A DNA stretch of 31,742 nt from an uncultured Erysipelotrichales bacterium (lineage in GTDB: Bacteria > Bacillota_I > Bacilli_A > Erysipelotrichales > Coprobacillaceae): contig CAJTTM010000028.1 in NCBI GenBank assembly GCA_910579135.1, forward strand, positions 1 through 31,742, written 5' to 3'. A model generated the notes under the pieces. It made no database searches and was not told the DNA's origin. It was given only the letters and a program-made list of their open reading frames with translations. This document shows, in pieces, positions 6,250 through 13,813 of the stretch (positions are counted from its first letter, which is position 1; the number at the start of each line of letters is the position of its first letter). Both the position numbers and the translations under genes were made by a program.

Positions 6250-7740
6250 CTATTTATTACGTTGTTTCATTTGTGGGAAAAGAATAACTTCTTGAATAGA
6301 TTCTTGTCCAGTTAATAACATAACTAATCTATCAATACCCATTCCCATACCACCTGTTGGAGGTAATCCATATTCCAATGCTTCTACATAATCTAAATCC
6401 ATTTCATTTGCTTCGTCATTTCCAAGTTCTTTTTCTTTTAATTGATTTGCAAATCTTTCATATTGATCAATAGGATCATTTAATTCAGTAAATGCATTAG
6501 CATATTCATTACCACAAATAAATAGTTCAAATCTTTGAGTAAAACGAGGATCTTCTAAGTTCTTTTTAGCTAAAGGTGATATTTCAATAGGATGACCATA
6601 TACAAAAGTAGGTTCAACAATAGTTTCCTCAACATATTCTTCAAAGAAAGCATTAATAATGTGTCCATAACCAAAGTGTGCTTCAACTTCAATATGTCTT
6701 TCTTCAGCTAGCTTCTTTGCTTCTTCAAAACTCATATCACTCGCAAAATCAATTCCAGTTTTCTCTTTAATAGCATCAGTCATAGAAATACGCTTAAAAC
6801 CAGGTGCTAAAGAAATTTGATTTCCTTTATATTCAATATCATAAGCTCCACATACCTCCATAGCCGCATTAGAGATAATCCCTTCTGTTAAATCCATCAT
6901 CCCCTCTAAATCACTAAAAGCCTTATAAACTTCAATTGTTGTAAACTCTGGATTATGTGTTCTATCCATACCTTCATTTCTAAATAAACGTCCAATTTCA
7001 TAAACAGCATCCATACCACCAACAATTAATCTCTTCAAAGATAATTCTGTCGCAATTCTTAAGTAATAATCCATATCTAAAGTATTATGATGAGTTGCGA
7101 ATGGTCTAGCAGCGGCTCCACCTAAAATAGGATTTAATACTGGAGTTTCTACTTCCACATATCCCTTATTATCTAAATAATGTTGAATAGAACGAATAAT
7201 CTTAGGTCTTGCAAAAGCAATTCTCTTTGCTTCATCATTCATAATCAAATCAACATATCTTCTTCTATATCTTTCCTCAACATCACTTAATCCATGGAAC
7301 TTTTCTGGTAATGGACGCAATGCTTTTGTTAAATGAATATATCGAGATGCTTTTACAGATAATTCTCCAGTATTTGTCACAAAAACTGTTCCTTCAATAC
7401 CAACAATATCTCCAATATCACTTTTAATTAATACTTCATAGTCATCTTCACCAATAACATCTTTTCTTACATAAATTTGAATTTGTCCATCTCTATCTTG
7501 AATATGCATAAAACATACTTTTCCCTTACGACGCTTTGTCATAATTCTTCCAGCAACTTTAACTTCAATTGCCATCTCTTCTAATTCTTCATGTGTTTTT
7601 CCAACATACTCCTCTTTTATTTGTTTAGAGAAATGAGTTACATCAAATCTTTGACCAAAAGGATCAATTCCCCTTTCTTTTAAAAACTCTAACTTTTCTC
7701 TACGAACTAATTCTTGTTCACTTAACTTTCTCTCTTCCAT
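6250..7740 (-). CDS. lysS: Lysyl-tRNA synthetase, class II
   Basis: 496 residues from the ATG at 7740; an ATG two codons upstream is too close to the ribosome binding site AAGGAG. The N-terminal OB-fold anticodon-binding domain (about 55-155, with GRIMTKRRKGKVCFMHIQD) is followed by the class II core: motif 1 around YVEVETPVLNP, motif 2 RLFRNEGMDRTHNPEF and motif 3 GGMGMGIDRLVMLLTG near the C-terminus. The cytosolic enzyme charges tRNA-Lys with lysine using ATP. It is preceded by a T-box leader, so expression rises when tRNA-Lys is uncharged. Its last 50 or so codons were supplied by the integrative element, which inserted in this gene's 3' end and restored the frame. Confidence 0.98.
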   Translation of the reverse strand: MEERKLSEQELVRREKLEFLKERGIDPFGQRFDVTHFSKQIKEEYVGKTHEELEEMAIEVKVAGRIMTKRRKGKVCFMHIQDRDGQIQIYVRKDVIGEDDYEVLIKSDIGDIVGIEGTVFVTNTGELSVKASRYIHLTKALRPLPEKFHGLSDVEERYRRRYVDLIMNDEAKRIAFARPKIIRSIQHYLDNKGYVEVETPVLNPILGGAAARPFATHHNTLDMDYYLRIATELSLKRLIVGGMDAVYEIGRLFRNEGMDRTHNPEFTTIEVYKAFSDLEGMMDLTEGIISNAAMEVCGAYDIEYKGNQISLAPGFKRISMTDAIKEKTGIDFASDMSFEEAKKLAEERHIEVEAHFGYGHIINAFFEEYVEETIVEPTFVYGHPIEISPLAKKNLEDPRFTQRFELFICGNEYANAFTELNDPIDQYERFANQLKEKELGNDEANEMDLDYVEALEYGLPPTGGMGMGIDRLVMLLTGQESIQEVILFPQMKQRNK

Positions 7741-7763
7741 AATCATTCTCCTTTATAAAACAT

Positions 7764-8020
7764 AAAAAAACTCTCTTCCCAAAAGGGACGAGAGTATCGT
7801 GATACCACCCTTAATTCATTTGTACATTACTGAACAAATCTTATTAACTGCTAACACAGCTTTGCTTTTAACGTAGCCACACGTCATTTTATCAATCACT
7901 ATCCAAAATGCAGCTCCTAGTCTTTATTCATCTTAACGATTATTGTCTCTTTCCACCATGCAAGACTCTCTATAAACATCTTTTTAAGATTACTCCTCTA
8001 TTCATCGCCTTTTTTACAAT
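7764..8020 (-). promoter_or_regulatory. T-box leader of lysS
   Basis: The minus-strand leader has the hallmark T-box sequence AAGGGTGGTATCACG (rc of 7799-7813), followed by a terminator stem CTCTCGTCCC / GGGAAGAGAG and TTTTTTT (rc of 7764-7794). Stem I is visible upstream, with GGAGTAATCTT facing AAGATGAATAAAGA. The best candidate specifier codon is AAA (rc of 7923-7925), preceded by GAAT, in the position that pairs with the anticodon of tRNA-Lys. Uncharged tRNA would bind and open the terminator. The T-box is certain; the exact specifier is my reading of the fold. Confidence 0.93.
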
Positions 8021-8024
8021 CACT

Positions 8025-8052
8025 ATTATATCTATTTTTTACTAATAGTCAA
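8025..8052 (-). promoter_or_regulatory. lysS promoter
   Basis: Minus strand TTGACT (8052-8047), a 16-base spacer and TATAAT (8030-8025), just upstream of the T-box leader. Confidence 0.8.
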
Positions 8053-8063
8053 ATAAAATCTTT

Positions 8064-9674
8064 TTAAAGTTTACGAAAATATTTATCTACCACTTTATCA
8101 ATATACAAATAAAATAATACATCAATAATTAAACATAAAATAGTACTTATAAAAGCAATATAATAAATAGAAGAATCAGAAGCAAAAATGCAAACAATAA
8201 TAATCAACGCAACAAACGCAAAAGCCATAAACATCGAAATCACTCCTGTTATATTTCTTTTAACAGCTGCAGCTTCTTCCTCCCAAAATAAAGATGGATG
8301 TATACAATCAATAACAATACCTATATAATTTCCTAAAACTGAACTTATTTCACATGCCGATATAGATATAACAATATATAAGACATCAATATTTAAGAAT
8401 ATAAAGCCAATGAGTACAAAAGCTATCATAATTTGACTAATGATAAATCCAGATAATACTTTTGCATTTAAAATCGTTCTTAATGACACAGGAATATATT
8501 TCATAAAAACATATCCTTTACCTTCTCTAGAAATAGAAGTTGCAGTCACCATACTGGATTGACTCGCAAACATTCCAATTCCTAAAGCAATCAAACATAG
8601 ATATGCAGGTAGATTTGGTATATAAGGAATGTATTCTCTTATATATGGAAGGAATTCATCTCCACTAGCACTAAAACTAATAATCATAACAATAGGAAAT
8701 ATTAATTCTGTTAATACACAATTTAATATATAAGCAGGTGTTCTTAATAATATCTTTAATTCTTTTATTGTATATTCTTTTAAAACATTACCTTGCTTTA
8801 ATTTTTTTTCTAATTGTTCATTAGTTAGAGCCTTTCTTGAAGAATTTGTTTCTTCTATACTTAATGCAGCTTTAAGATATATTGCTTTTGCACATAATAT
8901 AAATAAAGTGCCAACAATTATATGAACAATAAAATAACCAATAATATATAAATAAGCATTATTAAATATAACTTGTGTAATAAAATGAATATGAGGCAAT
9001 AAAAGACTTAAATGATTTAACATTCCTCCACCTTGTAATAATGCATTCATCATATTATCATCTAGATTATTCATTAGCATAGAAAAAGATAAAGAAATTC
9101 CTATTAAAAGAAAACTACCTACAATATTAAAAATATCTTTTCTTCTTACAAAAGGTGCAAATCTCATAATGATTAAAATTAATATTGATGAAATCATTAA
9201 AGGATAAATTGGTAATGTTATAAAGACTAATATATTCATTAACCAAAAGAAAATACTACTATATCCGTTTAATATAAAAGCCAAAAAAAGTGGTCCTAAT
9301 ATTAATATACAAAATAAATATTCATAAATAATACATACTGTTAATTTTGATGCAATAATACATTCACTTGTAATAGGCATAGGTAATAAATGTATTAAAT
9401 CTTTACTAAAGTAATATATACTTGGTATTAAAAATGCTGAAAATATAAAGATAACAACAGTTGTTGATTGTAATCCAATAGAATATATATATTCAACTTG
9501 ATGTAATGGTTCTAAAGCTTGAATACTATCATTATACATCGTTGTTGTGACAAAGAGATTTGGTATAAAACATATAACAAGTAATAGATATAACCATTTT
9601 TGACTCTTCTTTTTTGATAATGAAGTTAAAGATGTTTTAAGTAAAACTTTAGTTAATGTTATATAATTATTCAT
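8064..9674 (-). CDS. ABC transporter permease (ABC-2-like exporter)
   Basis: 536 residues starting at ATG 9674 behind AAGGTGA; the GTG one codon upstream is less likely. About twelve hydrophobic segments are spread over the length, in two halves separated by a polar stretch around residues 270-305 (SIEETNSSRKALTNEQLEKK). There is no nucleotide-binding domain. It overlaps the ATPase gene by 8 bases, so the two make one exporter. With SdpR- and SdpI-like genes ahead in the same operon, a role in removing or resisting a membrane-active peptide is plausible, but the substrate is not readable. It is the last gene before the lysS promoter; no clear terminator separates them. Confidence 0.85.
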   Translation of the reverse strand: MNNYITLTKVLLKTSLTSLSKKKSQKWLYLLLVICFIPNLFVTTTMYNDSIQALEPLHQVEYIYSIGLQSTTVVIFIFSAFLIPSIYYFSKDLIHLLPMPITSECIIASKLTVCIIYEYLFCILILGPLFLAFILNGYSSIFFWLMNILVFITLPIYPLMISSILILIIMRFAPFVRRKDIFNIVGSFLLIGISLSFSMLMNNLDDNMMNALLQGGGMLNHLSLLLPHIHFITQVIFNNAYLYIIGYFIVHIIVGTLFILCAKAIYLKAALSIEETNSSRKALTNEQLEKKLKQGNVLKEYTIKELKILLRTPAYILNCVLTELIFPIVMIISFSASGDEFLPYIREYIPYIPNLPAYLCLIALGIGMFASQSSMVTATSISREGKGYVFMKYIPVSLRTILNAKVLSGFIISQIMIAFVLIGFIFLNIDVLYIVISISACEISSVLGNYIGIVIDCIHPSLFWEEEAAAVKRNITGVISMFMAFAFVALIIIVCIFASDSSIYYIAFISTILCLIIDVLFYLYIDKVVDKYFRKL

Positions 9675-10389
9675 CACTTGTCACCTTCATAAATATTTCT
9701 TCTAAACTGTCATTATCACCATATTGTGATTTTAAATCTTCTAATGTCCCAAAGTATAAAATCTTACCATGATTAATAATTGCCACCTTATCACACAATT
9801 TTTCTGCAACTTCTAAAACATGAGTTGAAAAGAAAACCGTATTTCCTTTATTTGCATGTTCTTTCATCATTTGTTTTAACTTATAGCTTGATTTCGGATC
9901 TAATCCTGTCATTGGTTCATCTAATATCCAAATTCTAGGATTACAAATCAAGACTCCCATAACAACAATTTTCTGCCTCATACCATGTGAATAAGAAATA
10001 ATTTTATCATTTAAAGCTTTTTCCATTTCAAATTCTTTAACTAAATAATTAATTCTCTCTTTTCTATCTTGTCCCTCAACTCCATAAATATCTGCCATAA
10101 AATTAAGATATTCGATACCTTTTAGTCTTAAAAACACATCAGGATCATCACTTACAAAGCCAAATTGTTTTTTAGCTTCAATAGGATGTTTAGAAATATC
10201 AATACCATTGAGTTCAATACTCCCCTCATCTATATCTAATATTCCTGTCATCATTTTAATAGTCGTTGTTTTTCCTGCTCCATTAGGCCCAATAAACCCA
10301 ATGATCTCTCCATCAGGAATAGTTAAATCAATATGATCTACCGCTTTAAAATCAGAAAACTTTTTTGTTACATCATGTATTGTTATCAT
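9667..10389 (-). CDS. ABC transporter ATP-binding protein
   Basis: 240 residues with all motor motifs: Walker A GPNGAGKTTTIKM (residues 33-45), a Q-loop region GFVSDDPDVFLRL where the Gln is replaced by Ser-Asp, signature SYSHGMRQKI in place of LSGGQ (typical of drug/peptide exporters of this group), Walker B IWILDEP and the switch His in FFSTHVLEVAE. It should drive the permease encoded right after it, with which it overlaps by 8 bases; it also overlaps the SdpI-like gene by 4 bases (ATGA). It is therefore the third gene of a tightly coupled operon repressed by the SdpR-like protein. Confidence 0.95.
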   Translation of the reverse strand: MITIHDVTKKFSDFKAVDHIDLTIPDGEIIGFIGPNGAGKTTTIKMMTGILDIDEGSIELNGIDISKHPIEAKKQFGFVSDDPDVFLRLKGIEYLNFMADIYGVEGQDRKERINYLVKEFEMEKALNDKIISYSHGMRQKIVVMGVLICNPRIWILDEPMTGLDPKSSYKLKQMMKEHANKGNTVFFSTHVLEVAEKLCDKVAIINHGKILYFGTLEDLKSQYGDNDSLEEIFMKVTSDE

Positions 10390-11015
10390 ATCTTTTCCTC
10401 CTTTTTATATAACAAATAAGAATATAAAAAACTTACAATTGTACTTAAAATAGCTCCTATAACAATCAAAATAAATGATAAAGATGTATTTATAAAAGAC
10501 ATTATAAATATAAATACTCCACTTATCACAAATCCATATCCTCCTACTCTATGAGTTTTACGCCATACAACTTCATTTTCTAATGTCCATGGTGTTTTAA
10601 TCCCTAAAGTATAATTTTGGGGAATCTTTGGTAAATAATTACCCATAAAAACAAACATTATACTAATAATAATTGCTGGACTTATTTCTTTCATGACATG
10701 AGGATGATAGACCGCATAGATAAAATATCCTCCTAAAAGTATAAAAAATAAAGTTAAACCATATCTAAACAAATCAAATATTTCTCTATGTTTTACTTTT
10801 TTCTTCTTAGGATCTATCCTTTTATCTAATAACATACCATAATAGGTAATAATAGGAAGCAAAGCAAAAATAAAAAACATGTAACGATTTCCATATCCAT
10901 CTACATTTCCATTTATATCCCAATGAACTGGAATTGTTTCAGGCATACAAGATACAACCCCTACAAACAATAGTGAAACAATCCACACTAATATGTCAAA
11001 TATTTTTTTATTCAT
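10386..11015 (-). CDS. SdpI-like immunity/signalling membrane protein
   Basis: 209 residues from ATG 11015 (MNKKIFDIL) behind GGAG; longer starts would sit inside the upstream gene. Six membrane segments are likely. Residues about 26-45 carry IPVHWDINGNVDGYGN, the extracellular motif of the DUF1648/SdpI N-terminal part. After residue 120 the protein reads MGNYLPKIPQNYTLGIKTPW and then TLENEVVWRKTHRVGGYGF, the SdpI signature. In Bacillus subtilis SdpI protects against the SdpC toxin and, when loaded with it, captures the repressor SdpR at the membrane. The same pairing with an SdpR-like gene is present here. No SdpA/B/C toxin genes are visible, so this looks like a toxin-sensing defence rather than a producer. 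Confidence 0.9.
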   Translation of the reverse strand: MNKKIFDILVWIVSLLFVGVVSCMPETIPVHWDINGNVDGYGNRYMFFIFALLPIITYYGMLLDKRIDPKKKKVKHREIFDLFRYGLTLFFILLGGYFIYAVYHPHVMKEISPAIIISIMFVFMGNYLPKIPQNYTLGIKTPWTLENEVVWRKTHRVGGYGFVISGVFIFIMSFINTSLSFILIVIGAILSTIVSFLYSYLLYKKEEKI

Positions 11016-11286
11016 TATTCTCATCTCCATTACCAACAAACCCTAAAAACCAACTCATAACATCTTGAAAAACTGTCATATTCAAAGTATATATAATACT
11101 TTGTCCATTTCTTTCATCAATAACTAAATCACTATTCTTTAAAATAGATAAATGATGTGAAATAGATGGTTTAGAAATATGAAAAGCATCTGCAATTTCT
11201 CCAGCACTCATAGATTTCTCTTTTAATAATTCTAATATTTTTCTACGAGTCGCATCTCCTAACGCTTTAAAAACATCTCCTTTCAT
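11008..11286 (-). CDS. SdpR-like ArsR-family repressor
   Basis: 92 residues from ATG 11286, six bases behind AGGAGG. A single winged helix-turn-helix fills the protein: VFKALGDATRRKILELL, then the recognition region AGEIADAFHISKPSISHHL, then a wing with NGQSIIYTLN. It lacks the Cys metal site of true ArsR sensors and ends like B. subtilis SdpR (TVFQDVMSWFLGFVGN). It should bind the 14-bp-arm palindrome at 11298-11331 between its start and its promoter and repress its own operon. Release would come when the SdpI-like partner, encoded next and overlapping by 8 bases, sequesters it. Confidence 0.92.
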   Translation of the reverse strand: MKGDVFKALGDATRRKILELLKEKSMSAGEIADAFHISKPSISHHLSILKNSDLVIDERNGQSIIYTLNMTVFQDVMSWFLGFVGNGDENNE

Positions 11287-11297
11287 TAACATCCTCC

Positions 11298-11331
11298 TTT
11301 AGATATTTAGATGATTGTCTAAATATCTAAA
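11298..11331. promoter_or_regulatory. Operator palindrome of the SdpR-like repressor
   Basis: TTTAGATATTTAGA (11298-11311) and its perfect inverse TCTAAATATCTAAA (11318-11331) flank a 6-base spacer. Each arm itself contains two TTTAGA half-sites. It sits directly between the ribosome binding site of the repressor gene and the AT-rich promoter zone (TATATTATATT on the minus strand, about 11331-11342), the expected place for autorepression. Confidence 0.85.
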
Positions 11332-11348
11332 TATAATATAACACAATC

Positions 11349-11386
11349 TAAAAAGAAAAGAAAGAGAATCATAAGAATTCTCTTTC
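11349..11386 (-). terminator. dusB terminator, stem inside the coding end
   Basis: GAAAGAGAAT / ATTCTCTTTC form a 10-bp stem with a 7-base loop, followed on the minus strand by TTTTCTTTTT. The first arm encodes the last residues of DusB (ERE), so coding and terminator overlap. Confidence 0.8.
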
Positions 11387-12376
11387 AAACTTACTTTTAT
11401 CACCCGTATGTAAATAATATCTATAATCTTCTATAATTTCTACTAAACCATTATATGTATCAATTCTTGACAACATATTCTTAATAACAGCAGAAGATTT
11501 TAAACCTTTCATATACCATGGAGCATGTCCTCTCATTTCTCTCATCGCACTTTTTTCACCTTCAACTTGAACTAATCTTCTTGCATGTATTAAACATTGA
11601 TCAAGTTTCTCATCATATGTAGGCTCATCTATAAGTTTCCCATGTTCAACATATTCAACCATTTGAGTCAATATCCATGGATTTCCTAAAGCTGCTCTTC
11701 CTACCATCACAGCATCACATCCCGTTTCTTCTAACATTCTTAAAGCATCTTGGGGTGTTTTCACATCTCCATTACCTATAACAGGAATTGAAACAGCTTC
11801 TTTTACATTTTTTATCCACTGCCAATCTGCATGCCCTTCATACATTTGTGAACGTGTTCTTGCATGGATAGCGATAGCTTTCGCTCCTGCTTTTTCAATC
11901 AATTTTGCGATTTCTACACAATTTTTATGTTCATTATCATATCCTACTCTTATCTTAACAGTTACAGGTTTATTAACTGCTTCAACAACATTCTTCACTA
12001 TATCATAAACTAAGTCTGGATACTGTAATAAATAACTTCCAGCCCTTGCTTTTAAAACTTTATTAACGGGACAACCCATATTAATATCAATAATATCACA
12101 ATTAGAATTTTCATCTACAAACTTAGCAGCTCTTACCATCGTATCAACATCACCACCAAAGATCTGAACACTAACAGGATGTTCTTCCTCATCTATTGTC
12201 AACATATCTATTGTTTTTTGATTTCCATAACATAATGCTTTATCACTTACCATTTCACTCACAACAAGTCCAGCTTTAAATTCTTTAATAATCTTTCTAA
12301 AAGCAACATTAGTAATACCTGCCATTGGTGCCATCACTATTCTATTTTCGATTTCAACATTTCCTATTTTCCACAT
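11369..12376 (-). CDS. dusB: tRNA-dihydrouridine synthase B
   Basis: 335 residues from the ATG of MWKIGNVEIENR at 12376, behind GGTGA; this matches the usual length, while upstream starts lack a ribosome binding site. It is a TIM-barrel FMN enzyme: IVMAPMAGITNVAFR at the start (FMN site), DINMGCPVNKV with the catalytic Cys, KPVTVKIRVGYD, AIAIHARTRSQMYEG, PVIGNGDVKTP and MVGRAALGNPW. It reduces a uridine in the tRNA D-loop to dihydrouridine with NADPH. A possible promoter TTGTTT (12421-12416), 16 bases, TATATT (12399-12394) lies upstream. In Bacillus, dusB sits next to lysS; here the Sdp-like operon has come in between. Confidence 0.96.
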   Translation of the reverse strand: MWKIGNVEIENRIVMAPMAGITNVAFRKIIKEFKAGLVVSEMVSDKALCYGNQKTIDMLTIDEEEHPVSVQIFGGDVDTMVRAAKFVDENSNCDIIDINMGCPVNKVLKARAGSYLLQYPDLVYDIVKNVVEAVNKPVTVKIRVGYDNEHKNCVEIAKLIEKAGAKAIAIHARTRSQMYEGHADWQWIKNVKEAVSIPVIGNGDVKTPQDALRMLEETGCDAVMVGRAALGNPWILTQMVEYVEHGKLIDEPTYDEKLDQCLIHARRLVQVEGEKSAMREMRGHAPWYMKGLKSSAVIKNMLSRIDTYNGLVEIIEDYRYYLHTGDKSKFEREFL

Positions 12377-12455
12377 ACACATCACCGTACCATAATATAA
12401 CATGATTTCGCGATAAAACAAAGACAAATAAATGATATATTTTTATTGTAAAAGA

Positions 12456-12530
12456 TATCTTTTTAAATTTTTTCATTTATCTTTTATTAAAAGAATGGTA
12501 TTCCTTCCCCTCACAACCATTCTTTTTTTA
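12456..12530 (+). ncRNA. Candidate small RNA with C-rich loop
   Basis: A plus-strand hairpin AAAGAATGGT (12490-12499) / ACCATTCTTT (12516-12525) has a 16-base loop containing CCTTCCCCTC and is followed by a T run, a good terminator. No plus-strand gene lies upstream, so the terminator seems to serve its own short transcript. A possible promoter is AAGACA (12421-12426), 17 bases, TATTGT (12444-12449). C-rich loops of this kind pair with ribosome binding sites in known Firmicutes regulatory RNAs such as the RsaE/RoxS group. Start and function are inferred. Confidence 0.4.
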
Positions 12531-12571
12531 TTTTTTATGTATAAAAATAAAATATAAGTCAATGATATGTA

Positions 12572-12633
12572 TAGATAACTTACTCTTTCCCCTCTATTTT
12601 TCCTCCCCTTAAAAAATAGATGTAAGTTATCTA
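12572..12633 (+). other. Second structured element with C-rich loops
   Basis: Outer arms TAGATAACTTAC (12572-12583) and GTAAGTTATCTA (12622-12633) pair perfectly over 12 bp. Inside, CTATTTTT (12594-12601) pairs with AAAAATAG (12612-12619). The unpaired parts read CTTTCCCCT and CCTCCCC on the plus strand, again anti-ribosome-binding-site-like. No own promoter or T run is clear, so strand and transcription are uncertain. It lies in the 314-base gap between dusB and the next gene. Confidence 0.4.
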
Positions 12634-12655
12634 GTTATATTCCTAATATTGATAA

Positions 12656-12687
12656 AATAAGGATAAGGCTTTTGCCTTATCCTTATT
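12656..12687 (-). terminator. Terminator of the accessory minus-strand operon
   Basis: Perfect 14-bp stem AATAAGGATAAGGC / GCCTTATCCTTATT with a 4-base loop, three bases after the stop of the 77-residue membrane protein. The minus strand continues TTTTATC. Confidence 0.85.
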
Positions 12688-12690
12688 GCT

Positions 12691-12924
12691 TTATAGAAAT
12701 AATATTATCAATATAGTTTTTATAATAATAGGTAATATAATAAAATCACGTATATATTCTATCAAGCTATGATTTCTACCCTGTTTATAATCATCATAGT
12801 ACAAACAAAACATACTTGTTAATAGACCAAAAGAATAATAAATATGAGGAAGTTGAATATCAATAGCTATAACTATACACTGTAAAAGAGCTCTTAAAAA
12901 TTTTTTAACTTGATTATTTTTCAT
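12691..12924 (-). CDS. Small membrane protein, unknown (paralogue of fragment at 13634)
   Basis: 77 residues, start ATG 12924 behind GGGAGATG. Two to three hydrophobic segments (about 10-42 and 60-77) flank a polar middle with YYDDYKQGRNHSLIEY. I do not recognise a family. A second, degraded copy of its first two thirds lies at 13634-13813, where YYSFVLLFALICIYYDEYKQG corresponds to YYSFGLLTSMFCLYYDDYKQG. In both places it follows genes for an exported protein and a membrane-anchored protein. Small polytopic proteins next to secreted ones are often immunity or processing partners, but that is only a guess from context. Confidence 0.7.
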   Translation of the reverse strand: MKNNQVKKFLRALLQCIVIAIDIQLPHIYYSFGLLTSMFCLYYDDYKQGRNHSLIEYIRDFIILPIIIKTILIILFL

Positions 12925-13000
12925 TTATCTTCATCTCCCATCTATACATCATATATTTATTCAGGTTTTCTTTTAGAACACTTAAAGCCCATTAAATCTC

Positions 13001-13473
13001 TTAATAATTTACTGCAATGTATTCATCAACTATAATGTTTTCATTATTATAAGCAATATTCACTTTATGTTTGAGATTTGTTATATTATATTATATTGTT
13101 TAAAATCATTTTTAATAATATAATGTTTTACAATATTAGGAGGTGTTTCATTATCAGAAGTAACCTTCTTATTAAAATATTCTGTTGTATGCTTAGAATC
13201 TTGACTTAGTTTTGTATCAATCATTCCAAATTTACCAATTCCATCTATATCAAGCTTAACTTTATCTAAATCAATATTTTTATCATGAAAATATACTGCA
13301 TAAGAAAACAACCATAAATCATGATGATCATCACTTTTTTGATTAAAATGATGATAAAATATTGTTAAGTTTATTTTTCACTTATCTAATACAGGTTTAA
13401 CAGTATTTTGAGTTATTGAACAACTACACATTCCTAAAACACAAATGAAAACTATTAATATTTTTTTCAACAT
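13001..13473 (-). pseudogene. Lipoprotein gene broken by a stop and a frameshift
   Basis: It starts well: ATG 13473 behind AAGGAGG, then a lipoprotein signal MLKKILIVFICVLGMCSCS, with lipobox LGMC. A TGA at 13378-13380 cuts it after residue 31 (DK-stop-KINLTIFY; a TGG-to-TGA change would explain it). The same frame then continues for about 100 codons with ordinary composition (VKLDIDGIGKFGMIDTKL, then HTTEYFNKKV). Near 13080-13095, in a run of ATATT repeats, the frame shifts and continues as NLKHKVNIAYNNENIIVDEY to a stop at 13001-13003. The intact protein would have been a lipoprotein of about 155 residues of unknown function. Confidence 0.7.
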
Positions 13474-13487
13474 TATATAATTCCTCC

Positions 13488-13634
13488 TTATTTATAATAG
13501 ACATAAATGTGTGTATCACTTTTTTGAGAAACACCTGCCTATCAATCATAATTTTGAGTTATTGTATAATATCCCTTGCTTGTATCATAATATTTTGACT
13601 TTACAGAATATTTAACTTTATATTTTTTTATCAT
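13488..13634 (-). pseudogene. Remnant with two stops, possible exported-protein tail
   Basis: A 49-codon frame (YKVKYSVKSKYYDTSKGYY, then TITQNYD) with TGA and TAG side by side at 13539-13544 and then AGVSQKSDTHIYVYYK to a stop at 13488. The Tyr/Lys/Ser-rich make-up resembles the C-terminal end of the exported protein at 14198 (ARKYSVTHYRVYRKI), and it occupies the matching place before a membrane-anchored protein gene. The resemblance is loose, so this is a tentative call. Confidence 0.4.
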
Positions 13635-13813
13635 TACCTTATATCTATTTTAAGGTTTGCAGGAATAGTCTTACCTTGTTTATATTCATCATAATAAATA
13701 CAAATCAACGCAAATAGAAGTACAAACGAATAATAAAAACTATGAAATTGAATATCAAGAACTATACCTATACTTATAATAAGAATACTTAATATTCTTT
13801 TACAATATATTTG
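13634..13813 (-). pseudogene. Start-less copy of the small membrane protein
   Basis: Directly after, and in frame with, the stop of the upstream gene, the minus strand reads KRILSILIISIGIVLDIQFH, SFYYSFVLLFALICIYYDEY and KQGKTIPANLKIDIR to a stop at 13634-13636. This aligns with residues 7-50 of the 77-residue protein at 12691-12924 (DIQ(L/F)H region and YYD(D/E)YKQG). No ATG, GTG or TTG start and no ribosome binding site exist in this frame, and the C-terminal third differs. It is a decayed paralogue, evidence for a duplicated gene set. Confidence 0.65.

Larger units (their letters stand above)
270..6406. mobile_element. Decayed integrative mobilizable element in lysS 3' end
   Basis: The element is bounded by the duplicated lysS 3' end (116-275 and 6246-6406) and carries a tyrosine recombinase (3150-4250), an excisionase-like HTH protein (2863-3150) and remains of a MobV-type relaxase (1726-2756). 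Other cargo is a broken AbiH gene, a type I toxin-antitoxin locus, a nitroreductase, an acetyltransferase and a broken HAD phosphatase. It is about 6.1 kb long. Mobilization genes are ruined, but int and the excisionase-like gene look intact, so excision may still be possible while transfer is not. The exact crossover bases are inferred. Confidence 0.8.

Noticed and set aside
12480..12690. Peptide genes behind the G-rich minus-strand sequences GGGGAGG and GGGGAAGG
   Set aside because: No ATG, GTG or TTG follows at a usable distance; the G-runs are better explained as the complement of C-rich hairpin loops.
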